NCBI RefSeq assembly: GCF_001267925.1
Contig: NZ_CP011409.1
Coordinates: 868,001-932,000 of the forward strand
DNA: 64,000 nucleotides
Reading direction: 5' to 3'
Origin: Herbaspirillum hiltneri N3
GTDB taxonomy: Bacteria > Pseudomonadota > Gammaproteobacteria > Burkholderiales > Burkholderiaceae_D
In this document: one piece after another, positions 11,678 through 20,786 of the stretch
Layout: every line of letters begins with the position of its first letter
Numbering within the stretch: position 1 is the first letter of the stretch
The notes under the pieces: generated by a model
What the model was told of the DNA's origin: nothing
Database searches by the model: none
Seen by the model: only the letters and a program-made list of their open reading frames with translations
Program-made: the position numbers and the translations under genes

Positions 11678-11783
11678 TAGATTTTTACGGGAAATGTTGT
11701 CAATGTATTTTTGTAATTCAAGTTATATTAAGCTACACTGAACATCGATATTCCATGCAGCCGTAGCAAAAAGGAGAATTCCC

Positions 11784-12416
11784 ATGCAGCAAACAAGAGG
11801 GCGGCCGCGCAGTTTCGACCGAGACGAAGCGTTACGCCTGGCAATGCAGGTTTTTTGGAACAAAGGTTACGAAGGCACCACCATGGCTGACCTGACGGCC
11901 GCCATCGGCGTCAAGGCGCCGAGTCTGTATGCCGCGTTCGGCGACAAGAATGCGCTGTTCCGCGAAGCTATCGATTTCTATTCGGCAACCACGGCCATCG
12001 GTCCAATCAACGCTCTGAAAGAAGGCAAGGGCATGCGCGAGGATTTGCACAACATGTTGCAAACCAGCGTCGCCCTGTACGCCGACCCGGCCAACGGCAA
12101 GGGCTGCATGGTGGTCGTCTCGGCCATCAACTGCGCCCCGGAAAACGCCGCCCACGCCGAAGAAATGACGGCGCGCCGCCAGAAGAAGCGCCAGGAACTG
12201 CTCAAGCGTTTCCGCAAGGCGCAGGAGCAGAACGAACTGAGCGCCGACGCCGACATCGACGGGCTGGCCGATTTCTACACCGCAGTGCTGCATGGCCTGT
12301 CCCTGAGCGCACGCGACGGCGTCAGCTGCGAACGCCTGGCCAACACCATCTGCCACGCCATGAAGGCGCTCGACGCGGTATTGATCGCACCGAAGAAAAA
12401 GCGCGTCGCGCAGTAA
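11784..12416 (+). CDS. TetR-family transcriptional regulator
   Basis: A 210-residue repressor-type protein. Residues 1-60 hold the helix-turn-helix (GRPRSFDRDEALRLAMQVFW, GTTMADLTAAIGVKAPSLYAAFGDK), followed by an all-helical ligand domain typical of the TetR C-terminus. AAAAAGGAGAA lies just upstream of the ATG. The gene is divergent from the EF-G gene, with a candidate operator between them. The effector and target cannot be read from sequence; self-regulation is the simplest expectation. Confidence 0.88.
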   Translation: MQQTRGRPRSFDRDEALRLAMQVFWNKGYEGTTMADLTAAIGVKAPSLYAAFGDKNALFREAIDFYSATTAIGPINALKEGKGMREDLHNMLQTSVALYADPANGKGCMVVVSAINCAPENAAHAEEMTARRQKKRQELLKRFRKAQEQNELSADADIDGLADFYTAVLHGLSLSARDGVSCERLANTICHAMKALDAVLIAPKKKRVAQ

Positions 12417-12440
12417 GCGGAACATTCCTGCGGCGCCATG

Positions 12441-12475
12441 AAAAACGCCGGGCCGATCTTGCGATCGCCCGGCGT
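12441..12475 (-). terminator. Intrinsic terminator of rdgC
   Basis: A GC-rich stem (ACGCCGGGCCGATC paired with GATCGCCCGGCGT, one bulge) is followed on the minus strand by five Ts (A run at 12441-12445). It lies 20 bp past the rdgC stop and 24 bp past the convergent TetR stop. Confidence 0.75.
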
Positions 12476-12495
12476 CGTTCGTTGGCGGAAGCGAA

Positions 12496-13428
12496 TCAGG
12501 CCGCAGCAGCCAATGCCGCAGTACCGTCGTTCTCGCGCAATTGTCCGCCCAGCGCCTCGACCAGGTCGGCCAGCATCTTGCTGACTTCGCCGGTCATCAA
12601 CATGAAGTCGCCGTCAAAGCGCTCGTCGTCGTTCTTCGACGTGACGTCGCTGTCTTCCTTCAATACGTCCAGCGGCGTGATCTTCTTCACGCTCAGGTTC
12701 TCGGTCAGCACGAACGACACGCGGTCGTTCCAGGTCAGCGCCAGGCGCGTGCATTGCTTGCCTGATTCGATGTGGCGCTGCACGTCTTCCGGCTCCAGCG
12801 TATGGCGCACGAAACGCACGGTCGCCTTGCTGTCGCCGCTGGCGCGCAGTTCCGTGTCCTGGTCGACGGTGAAGCCGCTCGGCGCTTCGTCCGAGGCCAG
12901 CCAATCGGTCATCGACGACAACGGCGAACGCACCGTGCGCAGCGTCTCCAGCGGGAATTTCGGGATCGCCTTGAGCAGCAGCTTCAATACTTCCTCGGCC
13001 TTGCCGGGGCTGCCGGCATCGACGATCAGCCAGCCGTTGACCGGATCGATCCAGGTCCAGGTGCTGCGCACGATGCTGAAGGCGCGCGGCAGCAACTCAT
13101 CGGTGACCTGTTCTTTCAGTTCCTTGGTCTGCTTGCGGCCCGGTGCAAAACCTTGTTGTTCTTCCAACTCGGCGGCGCGTGCCTTGGTCACCTGGTTGAT
13201 CACGGTGCTCGGCAGCAGTTTCTTTTCGGTGTCCAGCTTGAGCAGGAACTGGCGGTTGACCACATGCACCAGGCGCTCGTTGCCGCGCGGCGAAACCCAG
13301 CCTTGCGACTGCATTTCCAGGCTGGAGCAGGCGGCAAAGGCCTGAGGAGCGAGATTGGATTCGAGCTGGTCGGCGCTGATGGCCCAAGGGGCCGGAAGGC
13401 GATAAATCTGAAGGTTCTTAAACCACAT
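12496..13428 (-). CDS. rdgC: Recombination-associated protein RdgC
   Basis: A 310-residue protein that matches RdgC from its first residues ([11 protein letters not shown]) to the end, including the conserved middle region ([29 protein letters not shown]). RdgC is a dimeric ring that binds double-stranded DNA without sequence preference and limits RecA loading. Length is normal for the family (about 300). It lies downstream of dinB on the same strand, 107 bp after it, and ends at a clear terminator. Confidence 0.93.
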   Translation of the reverse strand: MWFKNLQIYRLPAPWAISADQLESNLAPQAFAACSSLEMQSQGWVSPRGNERLVHVVNRQFLLKLDTEKKLLPSTVINQVTKARAAELEEQQGFAPGRKQTKELKEQVTDELLPRAFSIVRSTWTWIDPVNGWLIVDAGSPGKAEEVLKLLLKAIPKFPLETLRTVRSPLSSMTDWLASDEAPSGFTVDQDTELRASGDSKATVRFVRHTLEPEDVQRHIESGKQCTRLALTWNDRVSFVLTENLSVKKITPLDVLKEDSDVTSKNDDERFDGDFMLMTGEVSKMLADLVEALGGQLRENDGTAALAAAA

Positions 13429-13535
13429 GGCGTTCGGGCAAAAGCGTCCATTTTACACGCAGCCAGAAGTGCGCCGAAGATTCACGCGGACTTTATATGC
13501 GCGCGTCGGCGCAGGCCGCACGCAGCCTGATTCGC

Positions 13536-14690
13536 TTACTCGAAACCAAGTTCACCCTGCGAAAAATCCTCACGCTCAGGCGTGCCGTCATTCTTTGACA
13601 AGGCCCCTACGCGCACGCCCAGCAGCCGGATGCGCTGCTCCAGCGGGACCCGCCGCAGGCATTCGCCGGCGGCGCGCCGGATCGCCGCGGGATCGTTCAC
13701 CGACGCCGGCAGCGTGACGTCGCGCGTCACCGTGGAGAAATCGGCATAGCGCAGCTTGATGCCGATGGTGCGTCCGACATAACCCTTGCGGTGCAGGTCC
13801 TCCGACACGCGCGTACACAGCGCAGTGAAAATGCCCAAGAGCTTGTCGCGGTCATGGCGCGCATGCAGATCGTGCTCGAAGGTGGTTTCACGGCTGATCG
13901 ATTTCGGCTCCGAACTGGTCGAGACCGGGCGCTCGTCGATGCCTTGCGCGACATTGCCGAGCCAGGCCGAATAACTGCGGCCGAAATGGTCCTGCAACAC
14001 GCCGGCATCCGTACGCGCCAGGTCGCCGATGGTCAGGATGCCGAGCGCGGTCAGCTTTTCGGCCGCCTTCGGACCGATGCCGTTGATCTTGCGCGCCGGC
14101 AGCGGCCAGATGCGCGTCGGCACGTCGGCCATGGTCAGGATGGTCAGACCGTCGGGTTTCTCCAGGTCGGAGCAGATCTTGGCGAGCAGCTTGTTGGGGG
14201 CGACGCCGATCGAGCACGACAGCCCGGTGGCCTCGTTGACGGCGGTCTTGATGCGTGTGGCCAGGGCGCGTGTTTCTTCTTCGTGTTCGCTGAGATCGAT
14301 GTAGATTTCATCGATGCCGCGGTCTTCCACCAGCGGTGCGATGCTCGCAACAGCCTTCTTGAACAGCCGCGAATAATGCCGGTACGAATCGAAATCCACC
14401 GGCAGCAGCACGGCGTCGGGCGCCAGCTGGGCCGCCTTCATCATCCCCATCGCGGAAAACACGCCAAGCGCGCGCGCCTCGTAGGTCGAGGTCGTGATGA
14501 CGCCGCGTCCCACGTAATCGCGCAGGACGGAAAACTCGCGCGTGCCGTCGTCGCGCATGACCGGCTGATGCACCGAGCGGCCGCCGATGACCACGGCCCG
14601 GCCGCGCAATTCCGGATAGCGCAGCAATTCCACCGACGCATAGAACGCGTCCATGTCGAGGTGCGCAATGCGGCGGGCGTTGGCGTTCAT
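13536..14690 (-). CDS. dinB: DNA polymerase IV (Y-family, DinB)
   Basis: A 384-residue translesion polymerase. Palm and finger motifs are present: HLDMDAFYASVE with the first catalytic Asp, YEARALGVFSAMG, and GIDEIYIDLS with the second acidic pair. The helix-hairpin-helix thumb (INGIGPKAAEKLTALGI) and the little-finger domain (RETTFEHDLHARHD) follow. It copies past damaged bases with low fidelity. A short C-terminal stretch may hold the clamp-binding motif (QGELGFE at the very end). No clear LexA box was found upstream by eye. Confidence 0.92.
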   Translation of the reverse strand: MNANARRIAHLDMDAFYASVELLRYPELRGRAVVIGGRSVHQPVMRDDGTREFSVLRDYVGRGVITTSTYEARALGVFSAMGMMKAAQLAPDAVLLPVDFDSYRHYSRLFKKAVASIAPLVEDRGIDEIYIDLSEHEEETRALATRIKTAVNEATGLSCSIGVAPNKLLAKICSDLEKPDGLTILTMADVPTRIWPLPARKINGIGPKAAEKLTALGILTIGDLARTDAGVLQDHFGRSYSAWLGNVAQGIDERPVSTSSEPKSISRETTFEHDLHARHDRDKLLGIFTALCTRVSEDLHRKGYVGRTIGIKLRYADFSTVTRDVTLPASVNDPAAIRRAAGECLRRVPLEQRIRLLGVRVGALSKNDGTPEREDFSQGELGFE

Positions 14691-14708
14691 GAAGAAGGGA
14701 AATGGAGA

Positions 14709-14737
14709 GCGCGTGCCGGCGGTACAGCCGCACGCGC
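14709..14737 (-). terminator. Hairpin after slyX
   Basis: GCGCGTGCCGGC and GCCGCACGCGC pair over 11 bp with one bulge, five bases beyond the slyX stop. The minus-strand sequence after it is pyrimidine-rich but has no strong T run. It probably marks the end of the four-gene operon that runs from the binding protein to slyX. Confidence 0.5.
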
Positions 14738-14741
14738 GGCA

Positions 14742-14954
14742 TCAGTAATGCGGCGGTCTTTCATTCTCGATGTTGCGCGGCTCGCTGACGCTGTTGGCGG
14801 CGTCCTTCACCTGCCGCGCCAGCGCGGTCAGCAGCTTTTCAAGCTCGTCGATCTTCTTTTGCTGCTCGTAGACGATCTTGTTGAGTGCATCGACGGTGTC
14901 TTCCTGATGCGTCAGTTTCAGTTCGATGTCGACCAGACGTTCTTCGTCGATCAT
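14742..14954 (-). CDS. slyX: SlyX family protein
   Basis: A 70-residue protein. A coiled-coil heptad stretch (RLVDIELKLTHQEDTVDALN..., about residues 6-48) and a C-terminal RPPHY tail are the hallmarks of SlyX; the molecular role is not known. The frame could open 50 codons earlier, but AAAGGAGAA precedes the ATG at 14954, and that ATG overlaps the stop of the upstream flavoprotein (ATGA). It is the last gene of its operon. Confidence 0.88.
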   Translation of the reverse strand: MIDEERLVDIELKLTHQEDTVDALNKIVYEQQKKIDELEKLLTALARQVKDAANSVSEPRNIENERPPHY

Positions 14955-16252
14955 GGTGTGTTCTCCTTTGTGGCCGCTGTCTCTGCCGCTGTGTCGCCCA
15001 ACCAGCGCAAGGCGCCTTGCGCGGCCTTGCGGCCGCTGGCGAAGCAGGCCGTCAGCAGGTAGCCGCCGGTCGGCGCTTCCCAATCCAGCATCTCGCCAGC
15101 ACAAAATACGCCGGGCAACCGGCGCAGCATCAGATGATGTTCTCCCGCGCCCTGCATCGCCTCGAATGGTACACCGCCGGCGCTGCTGATGGCTTCGTCA
15201 ATCGGCCGCGCCGCGCGCAGCCGGACTGGCAATTCCTTGATCGCCTGCGCCAGCTTGTGCATGTCGTGGAAATCCTCCGCGCTGGTGCATTCGCGCAGCA
15301 GCGCAGCTTTTGCTCCCTTGAGTTTGAGGCGGCTTTGCAAATGGCTGGACATCGAGCGCGCGGCGCGCGGATGCTGCAGCTCGCTCAGCACGCGCGCCGG
15401 CAGCCAGTCGGGCAACAGATCGAGATACAGCGTGGCCGGCGCGGAGGGCATGATGGCGTCGCGCAACGGCGCCGACAGCGCGTAGATCAGGCCGCCTTCG
15501 ATGCCGGTATCGGTGATGATGCATTCGCCCTGGCGGCGCAATGGCGTGCCATCCTTCAGCATGACGGTGGCGGCGACGGTCTTGAGCGGTTCGCCGGCGG
15601 CGCGGCTGCGGAAATGTTCGCTCCAGTCGACATCGAAGCCGCAGTTCGACGGCTGCAAGGGCGCCAGATCGACGCGGCGTTCAGCCAGCAGCGGCATCCA
15701 TGCGCCGTCCGAGCCGAGGCGCCCCCAGCTGCCGCCGCCCAGTGCAAGAATGGTGGCCGATGCGGCCGTGAAAAATTCACCTTCGGGCGTGATGAAGCGC
15801 AGCTTGCCGTCGGCGTCCCAACCCTGCCAGCGATGCCGCATGTGGAAGCGCACGCCCGCTTCGCGCAGGCGATGCAGCCACGCGCGCAGCAGCGGGGCGG
15901 CTTTCATGTCGGTCGGGAAGACGCGTCCGGAGCTGCCGACAAAGGTCCCGATGCCCAGTCCGTGTATCCACGCCCGCAAATCGTCGGGCGTGAAATCCGT
16001 CAGCAATGCAGCCACCTCATTGCGGCGCGCGCCGTAGCGCGAGAGGAAATTGTGGAGATCTTCCGAATGGGTGATGTTCATGCCGCCCTTGCCGGCCAGC
16101 AAGAACTTGCGTCCGACCGAGGGCATGGCGTCGTAGAGATCGACCTGCACGCCGGCCAGCGCCAGCACTTCGGCCGCCATGAGGCCGGCCGGGCCGCCGC
16201 CGATCACGGCGACCGAAGCCACGTGGCCGGGATCAGTGGCGGGAGGGCGCAC
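14951..16252 (-). CDS. HI0933/YhiN-type FAD-dependent oxidoreductase (TIGR03862 family)
   Basis: A 433-residue flavoprotein. The FAD-binding AVIGGGPAGLMAAEVL lies at residues 14-29, followed by the family signature GRKFLLAGKGGMNITHSE and, near the C-terminus, VFCAGEMLDWEAPTGGYLLTACFASGR, where FAD is closed in. Members are cytosolic NAD(P)/FAD oxidoreductases, mostly of unknown function; some reduce bile acid or thiol compounds. Its first 20 bases overlap the end of the upstream ABC permease gene and its stop overlaps the slyX start, so these genes are translationally linked. Confidence 0.85.
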   Translation of the reverse strand: MRPPATDPGHVASVAVIGGGPAGLMAAEVLALAGVQVDLYDAMPSVGRKFLLAGKGGMNITHSEDLHNFLSRYGARRNEVAALLTDFTPDDLRAWIHGLGIGTFVGSSGRVFPTDMKAAPLLRAWLHRLREAGVRFHMRHRWQGWDADGKLRFITPEGEFFTAASATILALGGGSWGRLGSDGAWMPLLAERRVDLAPLQPSNCGFDVDWSEHFRSRAAGEPLKTVAATVMLKDGTPLRRQGECIITDTGIEGGLIYALSAPLRDAIMPSAPATLYLDLLPDWLPARVLSELQHPRAARSMSSHLQSRLKLKGAKAALLRECTSAEDFHDMHKLAQAIKELPVRLRAARPIDEAISSAGGVPFEAMQGAGEHHLMLRRLPGVFCAGEMLDWEAPTGGYLLTACFASGRKAAQGALRWLGDTAAETAATKENTP

Positions 16253-17000
16253 TGTATTTCTTTTCCAGTTTGGCCACCAGCATGGCCAGGCAAATCGTCA
16301 TGCTGAAATACACCACCGAAATCGTGATGTACGGCTCCCAATAGCGGGAATAACTGCCGGCCACGGTACGCGCGGCGTACGCCAGCTCGGCCAGGCCGAT
16401 GGTCGACACCAGCGATGAATCCTTGAGCAGCGTGATGGCCTCGTTGCCCAGCGGCGGCAGCATGCGGCGAAACGCCTGCGGCAGGATGATGTAGCGCATG
16501 CGCAGGCGATAACCCATGCCCAGACTCGATGCCGCATAGCTCTGGCCACGGTCGATGGACTGGATGCCGGCGCGGAAAATTTCGGAAATATAAGCCGCGG
16601 CATTCAGCGACAAGGCCACGATGCCGGACACGAACGCGCCGTAATCCTGCTTGATGGTGCGCGCCAGTTCACCCGAAATCAGCAGCCCGTTGTCCTGATG
16701 GATCAGCACCGGCATCACGGCAAAATGGATCAGCAGGATCTGCACGAACAGCGGCGTACCGCGGAAGAAGGCGACGTAGAAACCAGCGATCCATTTGGTA
16801 ACGCGCAGGATGTATTTCCACACGCCGTGCTGCACGTCGGCCAGGCGCAGCATGCCCAGCAAGAGACCCATCACGGTACCCGCGACGATGCTGATCACGG
16901 CCACTTCCAGCGTCATGAAGAAGCCCTTGATGAACAGCGGCGCGTAGCCTTCGATGATGCTCCAGCGGAAATCCATGGCAGAAAATTGAATGGTGGACAT
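16233..17000 (-). CDS. Polar amino acid ABC transporter permease (HisM/ArtM type)
   Basis: A 255-residue inner-membrane permease with about five hydrophobic segments. It carries FFRGTPLFVQILLI near residue 78 and the cytoplasmic coupling loop SLGMGYRLRMRYIILPQAFRRMLPPLGNE near 175-205, both diagnostic of the polar amino acid uptake family. It should work with the binding protein encoded upstream. No ATPase gene is in the operon. No good ribosome site is visible; a terminator-like hairpin ends two bases before the ATG, which may keep permease levels below those of the binding protein. Confidence 0.88.
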   Translation of the reverse strand: MSTIQFSAMDFRWSIIEGYAPLFIKGFFMTLEVAVISIVAGTVMGLLLGMLRLADVQHGVWKYILRVTKWIAGFYVAFFRGTPLFVQILLIHFAVMPVLIHQDNGLLISGELARTIKQDYGAFVSGIVALSLNAAAYISEIFRAGIQSIDRGQSYAASSLGMGYRLRMRYIILPQAFRRMLPPLGNEAITLLKDSSLVSTIGLAELAYAARTVAGSYSRYWEPYITISVVYFSMTICLAMLVAKLEKKYSAPSRH

Positions 17001-17001
17001 G

Positions 17002-17030
17002 AAAAATGCGCAATCCGGCCGGATTACGCA
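17002..17030 (-). terminator. Attenuator-like palindrome before the permease gene
   Basis: On the minus strand AATCCGGCCGGATT lies inside near-matching GCG flanks and is followed directly by ATTTTTC, then the permease ATG. A stem plus T run between a binding-protein gene and its permease fits partial termination that favours the binding protein. Activity is inferred. Confidence 0.5.
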
Positions 17031-17102
17031 TTTGTCGGGATTATACCGTAGCGCCGCAGCCGGACTGTGCTTGCGGCGGCTGCATGGCAGCGCGCAGAGG
17101 TA

Positions 17103-17903
17103 TTATTTTTTTGCGCCGAAGTACTGCGTGCTGATCTTGTCAAAGGTGCCGTCGGCCTTCAGGTCAGCCATGCCCTTGTTGACCTTGTTGAGCAGTTCGG
17201 TGTTGCCCTTGCGCACGGCGATGCCGTAATACTCCTTCGGAAAGCCGGCGTCCGATACGGTGCGCAGCTTGCTCGACGGGTTGTTGGTGATGTAGTTCTT
17301 GACCACGGCGTCATCGGCGACCACGGCGTCAACGCCGCCGGTTTCCAGCTCTTTCAATGCCAGCGGGGTGGAATCGAGGCGCTTGATGTTGGGATTGTTC
17401 TTGCCCAGCAACTGCTGCACGATTTCATCGCCCGAGGTGGCGCTTTGCACGCCGACCTTGAGGTTCTTGAGGTCATCGAACTTCTGCACCTTGGCATCGG
17501 CTGCAGGCACCGCGATCAGCTGGCTCGCTTCGAAGTACGGCTCGGAGAAATCGACGGTCTGCTTGCGCTCGTCGGTGATGGTGATGGCCGAGATCAGCAG
17601 ATCGCGGTCGCCCTGCGCCAGGAAATTGAAGAAGCCCTCAAACGGCGTCGGCACGAACTTCACTTCGATGCCGATCTTTTGCGCCAGCGCCTTCATCACG
17701 TCGATGTCGAAGCCGACCACTTCCTTCTTTTCATTTTCCGCAGAGAACGGCGCATAAGCCGATTCCACGCCGACCAGATAGACCTTGGCGGCAGCGGCGG
17801 CGGGCGCTTGCGCCGGTTCGTCTTTCTTGCCGCAGGCGGACAGTGCGGCGACGGCGGCGACCAGCGCCAGGGCGGGAGCGAATTGCTTGAAGAACTTGTT
17901 CAT
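17103..17903 (-). CDS. Amino acid ABC transporter substrate-binding lipoprotein
   Basis: A 266-residue type II binding protein. The signal peptide ends in the lipobox LSAC, so the mature protein should be lipid-anchored. The body has ESAYAPFSAENEKKEVVGFDIDVMKALA, ITDERKQTVDFSEPY and GVQSATSGDE, which place it in the GlnH/FliY polar amino acid group. An in-frame TTG lies two codons earlier, but ACAAGG is correctly spaced for the ATG at 17903. It is the first gene of an operon with the permease, a flavoprotein and slyX. Glutamine or a similar amino acid is a guess. Confidence 0.88.
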   Translation of the reverse strand: MNKFFKQFAPALALVAAVAALSACGKKDEPAQAPAAAAAKVYLVGVESAYAPFSAENEKKEVVGFDIDVMKALAQKIGIEVKFVPTPFEGFFNFLAQGDRDLLISAITITDERKQTVDFSEPYFEASQLIAVPAADAKVQKFDDLKNLKVGVQSATSGDEIVQQLLGKNNPNIKRLDSTPLALKELETGGVDAVVADDAVVKNYITNNPSSKLRTVSDAGFPKEYYGIAVRKGNTELLNKVNKGMADLKADGTFDKISTQYFGAKK

Positions 17904-18120
17904 GACCAACCTTGTAAAAATAGAAACGGCGATGAAAACAGCGAACGAAAACAGGGACCATCGATACCGCGCGGCGCATGCCCGTCCGGGGTTTCGGAAA
18001 GGGGAGGATTGTAAACGTTTACCGGCCGGTTCAACGCGATTCGCGGCGCAAAATCAGGTGCGGTCGCGTTTTTGGTGCGTAAATATTGGAAAATGTGCAA
18101 CAAATCCGGCGAAGGCAGGA

Positions 18121-20202
18121 TCAGTCGTTCGACGGTGTCGGCGTGCTGCGCGGTTGTTGCAGCAAGGCCTTCAGATTGGCCAGCCGGTTCTGCGGCGTGA
18201 TCTTTTCTTCTTCCTTGGGCACGGCGTCGCCGACATCGAGGTTCATTTCCTTGATGAAGCGCGACGGATCGCAGGCGGTGAATTCGCGCGCGCGCTTGCG
18301 CCGCTTGCACCAGGTGATCTGCAGGCTGCGTTGGGCGCGCGTGATGCCGACGTACATCAGGCGGCGTTCTTCCTCAATGCGCGCGGCGATGGTCTCTGCC
18401 GGCGCATCGGGATCGCCCTTGTGCGGCAAAATTCCTTCTTCCACGCCGATCAGGAACACGTGCGGATATTCCAGCCCCTTGGACGCGTGCAAGGTCGACA
18501 TGCGCACGGCGTCCTGTTCTTCGTCCTTGCCTTCGAGCATGGTCATGAGTGCAACCATCTGGGTCAGCTCCAGCAAGTTCTTTTCTTCGCCTTCGCCATC
18601 CTTGCCGCCGCAGCCGCGCTCCTTGAGCCAGGAGGTGAATTCCTGCACGTTCTGCCATTTGCTCTGCGCCTGGCGTTCGTCGAAGGCGTCGTAGCAATAG
18701 CCTTCGTAGTTGATCGCTTCCATCATGTCGTCGAGCACCTGCGCGGCGTTCTCGCCGCTGCCGGACGGACCCGGCCGGCTGGCGCGCGATTCGAGGTTGT
18801 TGATGAAGTCGCAGAACTGGCGCAGCGGCAGCAATTGCTTGTCGGGGAGCTTGTCTTCCAGCGCGCCCTTGTATACGGCTTCGAACAGCGAGCACTGCCA
18901 TTGACCCGCGACCGTGCCGAGCACTTCCAGCGTGGCCTGACCGATGCCGCGGCGCGGCGTGGTGACGGCGCGGATGAATGCCGGATCGTCGTCCTGATTG
19001 GCGATCAGGCGCAGGTAGCTGATGATGTCCTTGATCTCGGCGCGGTCGAAATAACTCTGGCCGCCCGACATGACATAGGGAATGCGTTCGCGCCGCAGCG
19101 CCTTTTCGAAGATGCGCGCCTGGTGATTGCCGCGGTACAGGATCGCGTAATCGGAGAATTTTGCGCGGCGCTCGAAGCGATGCGCCGACAGCATGATGGC
19201 GACCTGTTCGGCTTCGGCCTCGTCGTCGTCCATCGCCATCACCTTGACCGGGTCGCCCAGTCCGTGTTCCGACCAGAGCGCTTTTTCAAACAGCTTGGGA
19301 TTATTGGAAATCACCGAATTGGCGGCTTGCAGAATGCGCGTGCTGGAGCGGTAATTCTGCTCCAGCTTGATCAGATGCAGATTGGGAAAGTCGATCTGCA
19401 GCGTCTTCAGGTTCTCGATGGTGGCGCCGCGCCAGGCGTAGATCGCCTGGTCGTCGTCGCCCACGGCGGTGAACATCGGCTTCTTGCCGATGCCGCTGAC
19501 CAGCAGCTTGACCAGTTCGTACTGGCAGGTGTTGGTGTCCTGGTATTCATCGACCAGCAGATAGCGCAGGCGGCGCTGCCAGCGATCGCGGACTTCTTCG
19601 TTGTTGCGGAACAGCTCGACCGGCAAGCGGATCAGGTCGTCGAAGTCGACCGCCTGATAAGCCGAGAGCGTGGCCACATAGCTGCGATAGATGCGTGCGG
19701 CCACCGCCTCTTCTTCATCGACCGCGTTCCTGAGCGCAAGCTCGGGGTCGATCAGGCCGTTCTTCCACAGCGACATCGCATTCTGAATGCGACGGATCAG
19801 TTGCTTGTCGGTCGTTACCGCCAGATCCTGCACCAGCGAGAAACAATCGTCGCTGTCCATGATCGAAAAGCGATCTTTCAGCCCGAGGTGCTTGGCTTCC
19901 TGGCGCAGGATCTTGACGCCCAGTGAATGGAAGGTTGATACAGTCAGGTGCTTGGCCTGCTTGGGTTCCTTGAGCAGCTTGGCGATGCGTTCCTGCATTT
20001 CCAGCGCGGCCTTGTTGGTGAAGGTCAGCGCCGCGATGTGACGCGACTCGTAGCCGCAGTTCTCGATCAGGTGGGCGATCTTCTGCGTGATGACGCGCGT
20101 CTTGCCCGAGCCGGCGCCTGCCAGTACCAGGCAAGGGCCGTTCATGTACAGAACGGCTTCGCTCTGTGGGGCGTTGAGACCAAATGCGGGGGCAGAAGAC
20201 AT
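18121..20202 (-). CDS. rep: ATP-dependent DNA helicase Rep (UvrD superfamily 1)
   Basis: A 693-residue 3'-to-5' helicase. Motifs run in order: LNAPQSEAV (Q motif), AGAGSGKT (Walker A), FTNKAALEM (Ia), VDEYQDTN (II), GDDDQAIYAWRGA (III), EQNYRSS (IV), HASKGLEYPHVF (V) and YVGITRAQ (VI). Length and the short C-terminus fit Rep (about 670) better than UvrD (about 720). Rep clears protein roadblocks ahead of the replisome. It is divergent from the DUF1857 gene across 110 bp. Confidence 0.9.
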   Translation of the reverse strand: MSSAPAFGLNAPQSEAVLYMNGPCLVLAGAGSGKTRVITQKIAHLIENCGYESRHIAALTFTNKAALEMQERIAKLLKEPKQAKHLTVSTFHSLGVKILRQEAKHLGLKDRFSIMDSDDCFSLVQDLAVTTDKQLIRRIQNAMSLWKNGLIDPELALRNAVDEEEAVAARIYRSYVATLSAYQAVDFDDLIRLPVELFRNNEEVRDRWQRRLRYLLVDEYQDTNTCQYELVKLLVSGIGKKPMFTAVGDDDQAIYAWRGATIENLKTLQIDFPNLHLIKLEQNYRSSTRILQAANSVISNNPKLFEKALWSEHGLGDPVKVMAMDDDEAEAEQVAIMLSAHRFERRAKFSDYAILYRGNHQARIFEKALRRERIPYVMSGGQSYFDRAEIKDIISYLRLIANQDDDPAFIRAVTTPRRGIGQATLEVLGTVAGQWQCSLFEAVYKGALEDKLPDKQLLPLRQFCDFINNLESRASRPGPSGSGENAAQVLDDMMEAINYEGYCYDAFDERQAQSKWQNVQEFTSWLKERGCGGKDGEGEEKNLLELTQMVALMTMLEGKDEEQDAVRMSTLHASKGLEYPHVFLIGVEEGILPHKGDPDAPAETIAARIEEERRLMYVGITRAQRSLQITWCKRRKRAREFTACDPSRFIKEMNLDVGDAVPKEEEKITPQNRLANLKALLQQPRSTPTPSND

Positions 20203-20312
20203 GCAGGGATCGATCGGGACGGGAACAGGAATAACGCGCCATTGTAGCAGGGCGACCCTGTCCGGCCGGGCCTTCTGTGGGACAATAACGGCACAAGTAA
20301 ACAGGTCCCGGC

Positions 20313-20786
20313 ATGAAATTCAATCACTTGATTCAAATCAACGATCCGCTCAACCCGCTGATCGACAATCTGACCCGCGAACAGCTGTGGCGCGGCCTCG
20401 TCCTGCGCGCTGAAGCGCCGCAATTGTTCATGGAGCATCTCGACGAATGCGTGCTGTCCGACAAGACGGACGCGGCTGTCAGGCGCATGCTGCGCTACGG
20501 CGAATTGCGCATCCATGACGTCGTGACTTATGAAGCGCTGCAGCGCGTGCACTACCACGTGCCGGCGCAGGGCGACATCCCCACGTCCAGTCTGAGCATG
20601 ACGATCGAAGAGCCCGAGGAAGAGGCGCTGTTCGTGCGTTTCGAATACGACGACGGCACGCCGGACGAAGAGGCCGGCACCGAAAAGGCTTTCTACGACC
20701 AGTTCCGTCGCTCGGCGTATGAAGAGGCGGACATCGACACCATCCGCATCATTCGGGAACTGATCGTCAAGGGATCAGTGCATTAG
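20313..20786 (+). CDS. DUF1857 (SRPBCC/AtaL-like) family protein
   Basis: A 157-residue protein beginning KFNHLIQINDPLNPLIDNLTREQLWRGLVLRAE, the conserved opening of the DUF1857 group within the SRPBCC helix-grip superfamily. These proteins have a hydrophobic cavity and no settled function in bacteria. The C-terminus is acidic and ends IIRELIVKGSVH. Its last 12 bases overlap the convergent remnant of a YeiH-type transporter. Confidence 0.82.
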   Translation: MKFNHLIQINDPLNPLIDNLTREQLWRGLVLRAEAPQLFMEHLDECVLSDKTDAAVRRMLRYGELRIHDVVTYEALQRVHYHVPAQGDIPTSSLSMTIEEPEEEALFVRFEYDDGTPDEEAGTEKAFYDQFRRSAYEEADIDTIRIIRELIVKGSVH

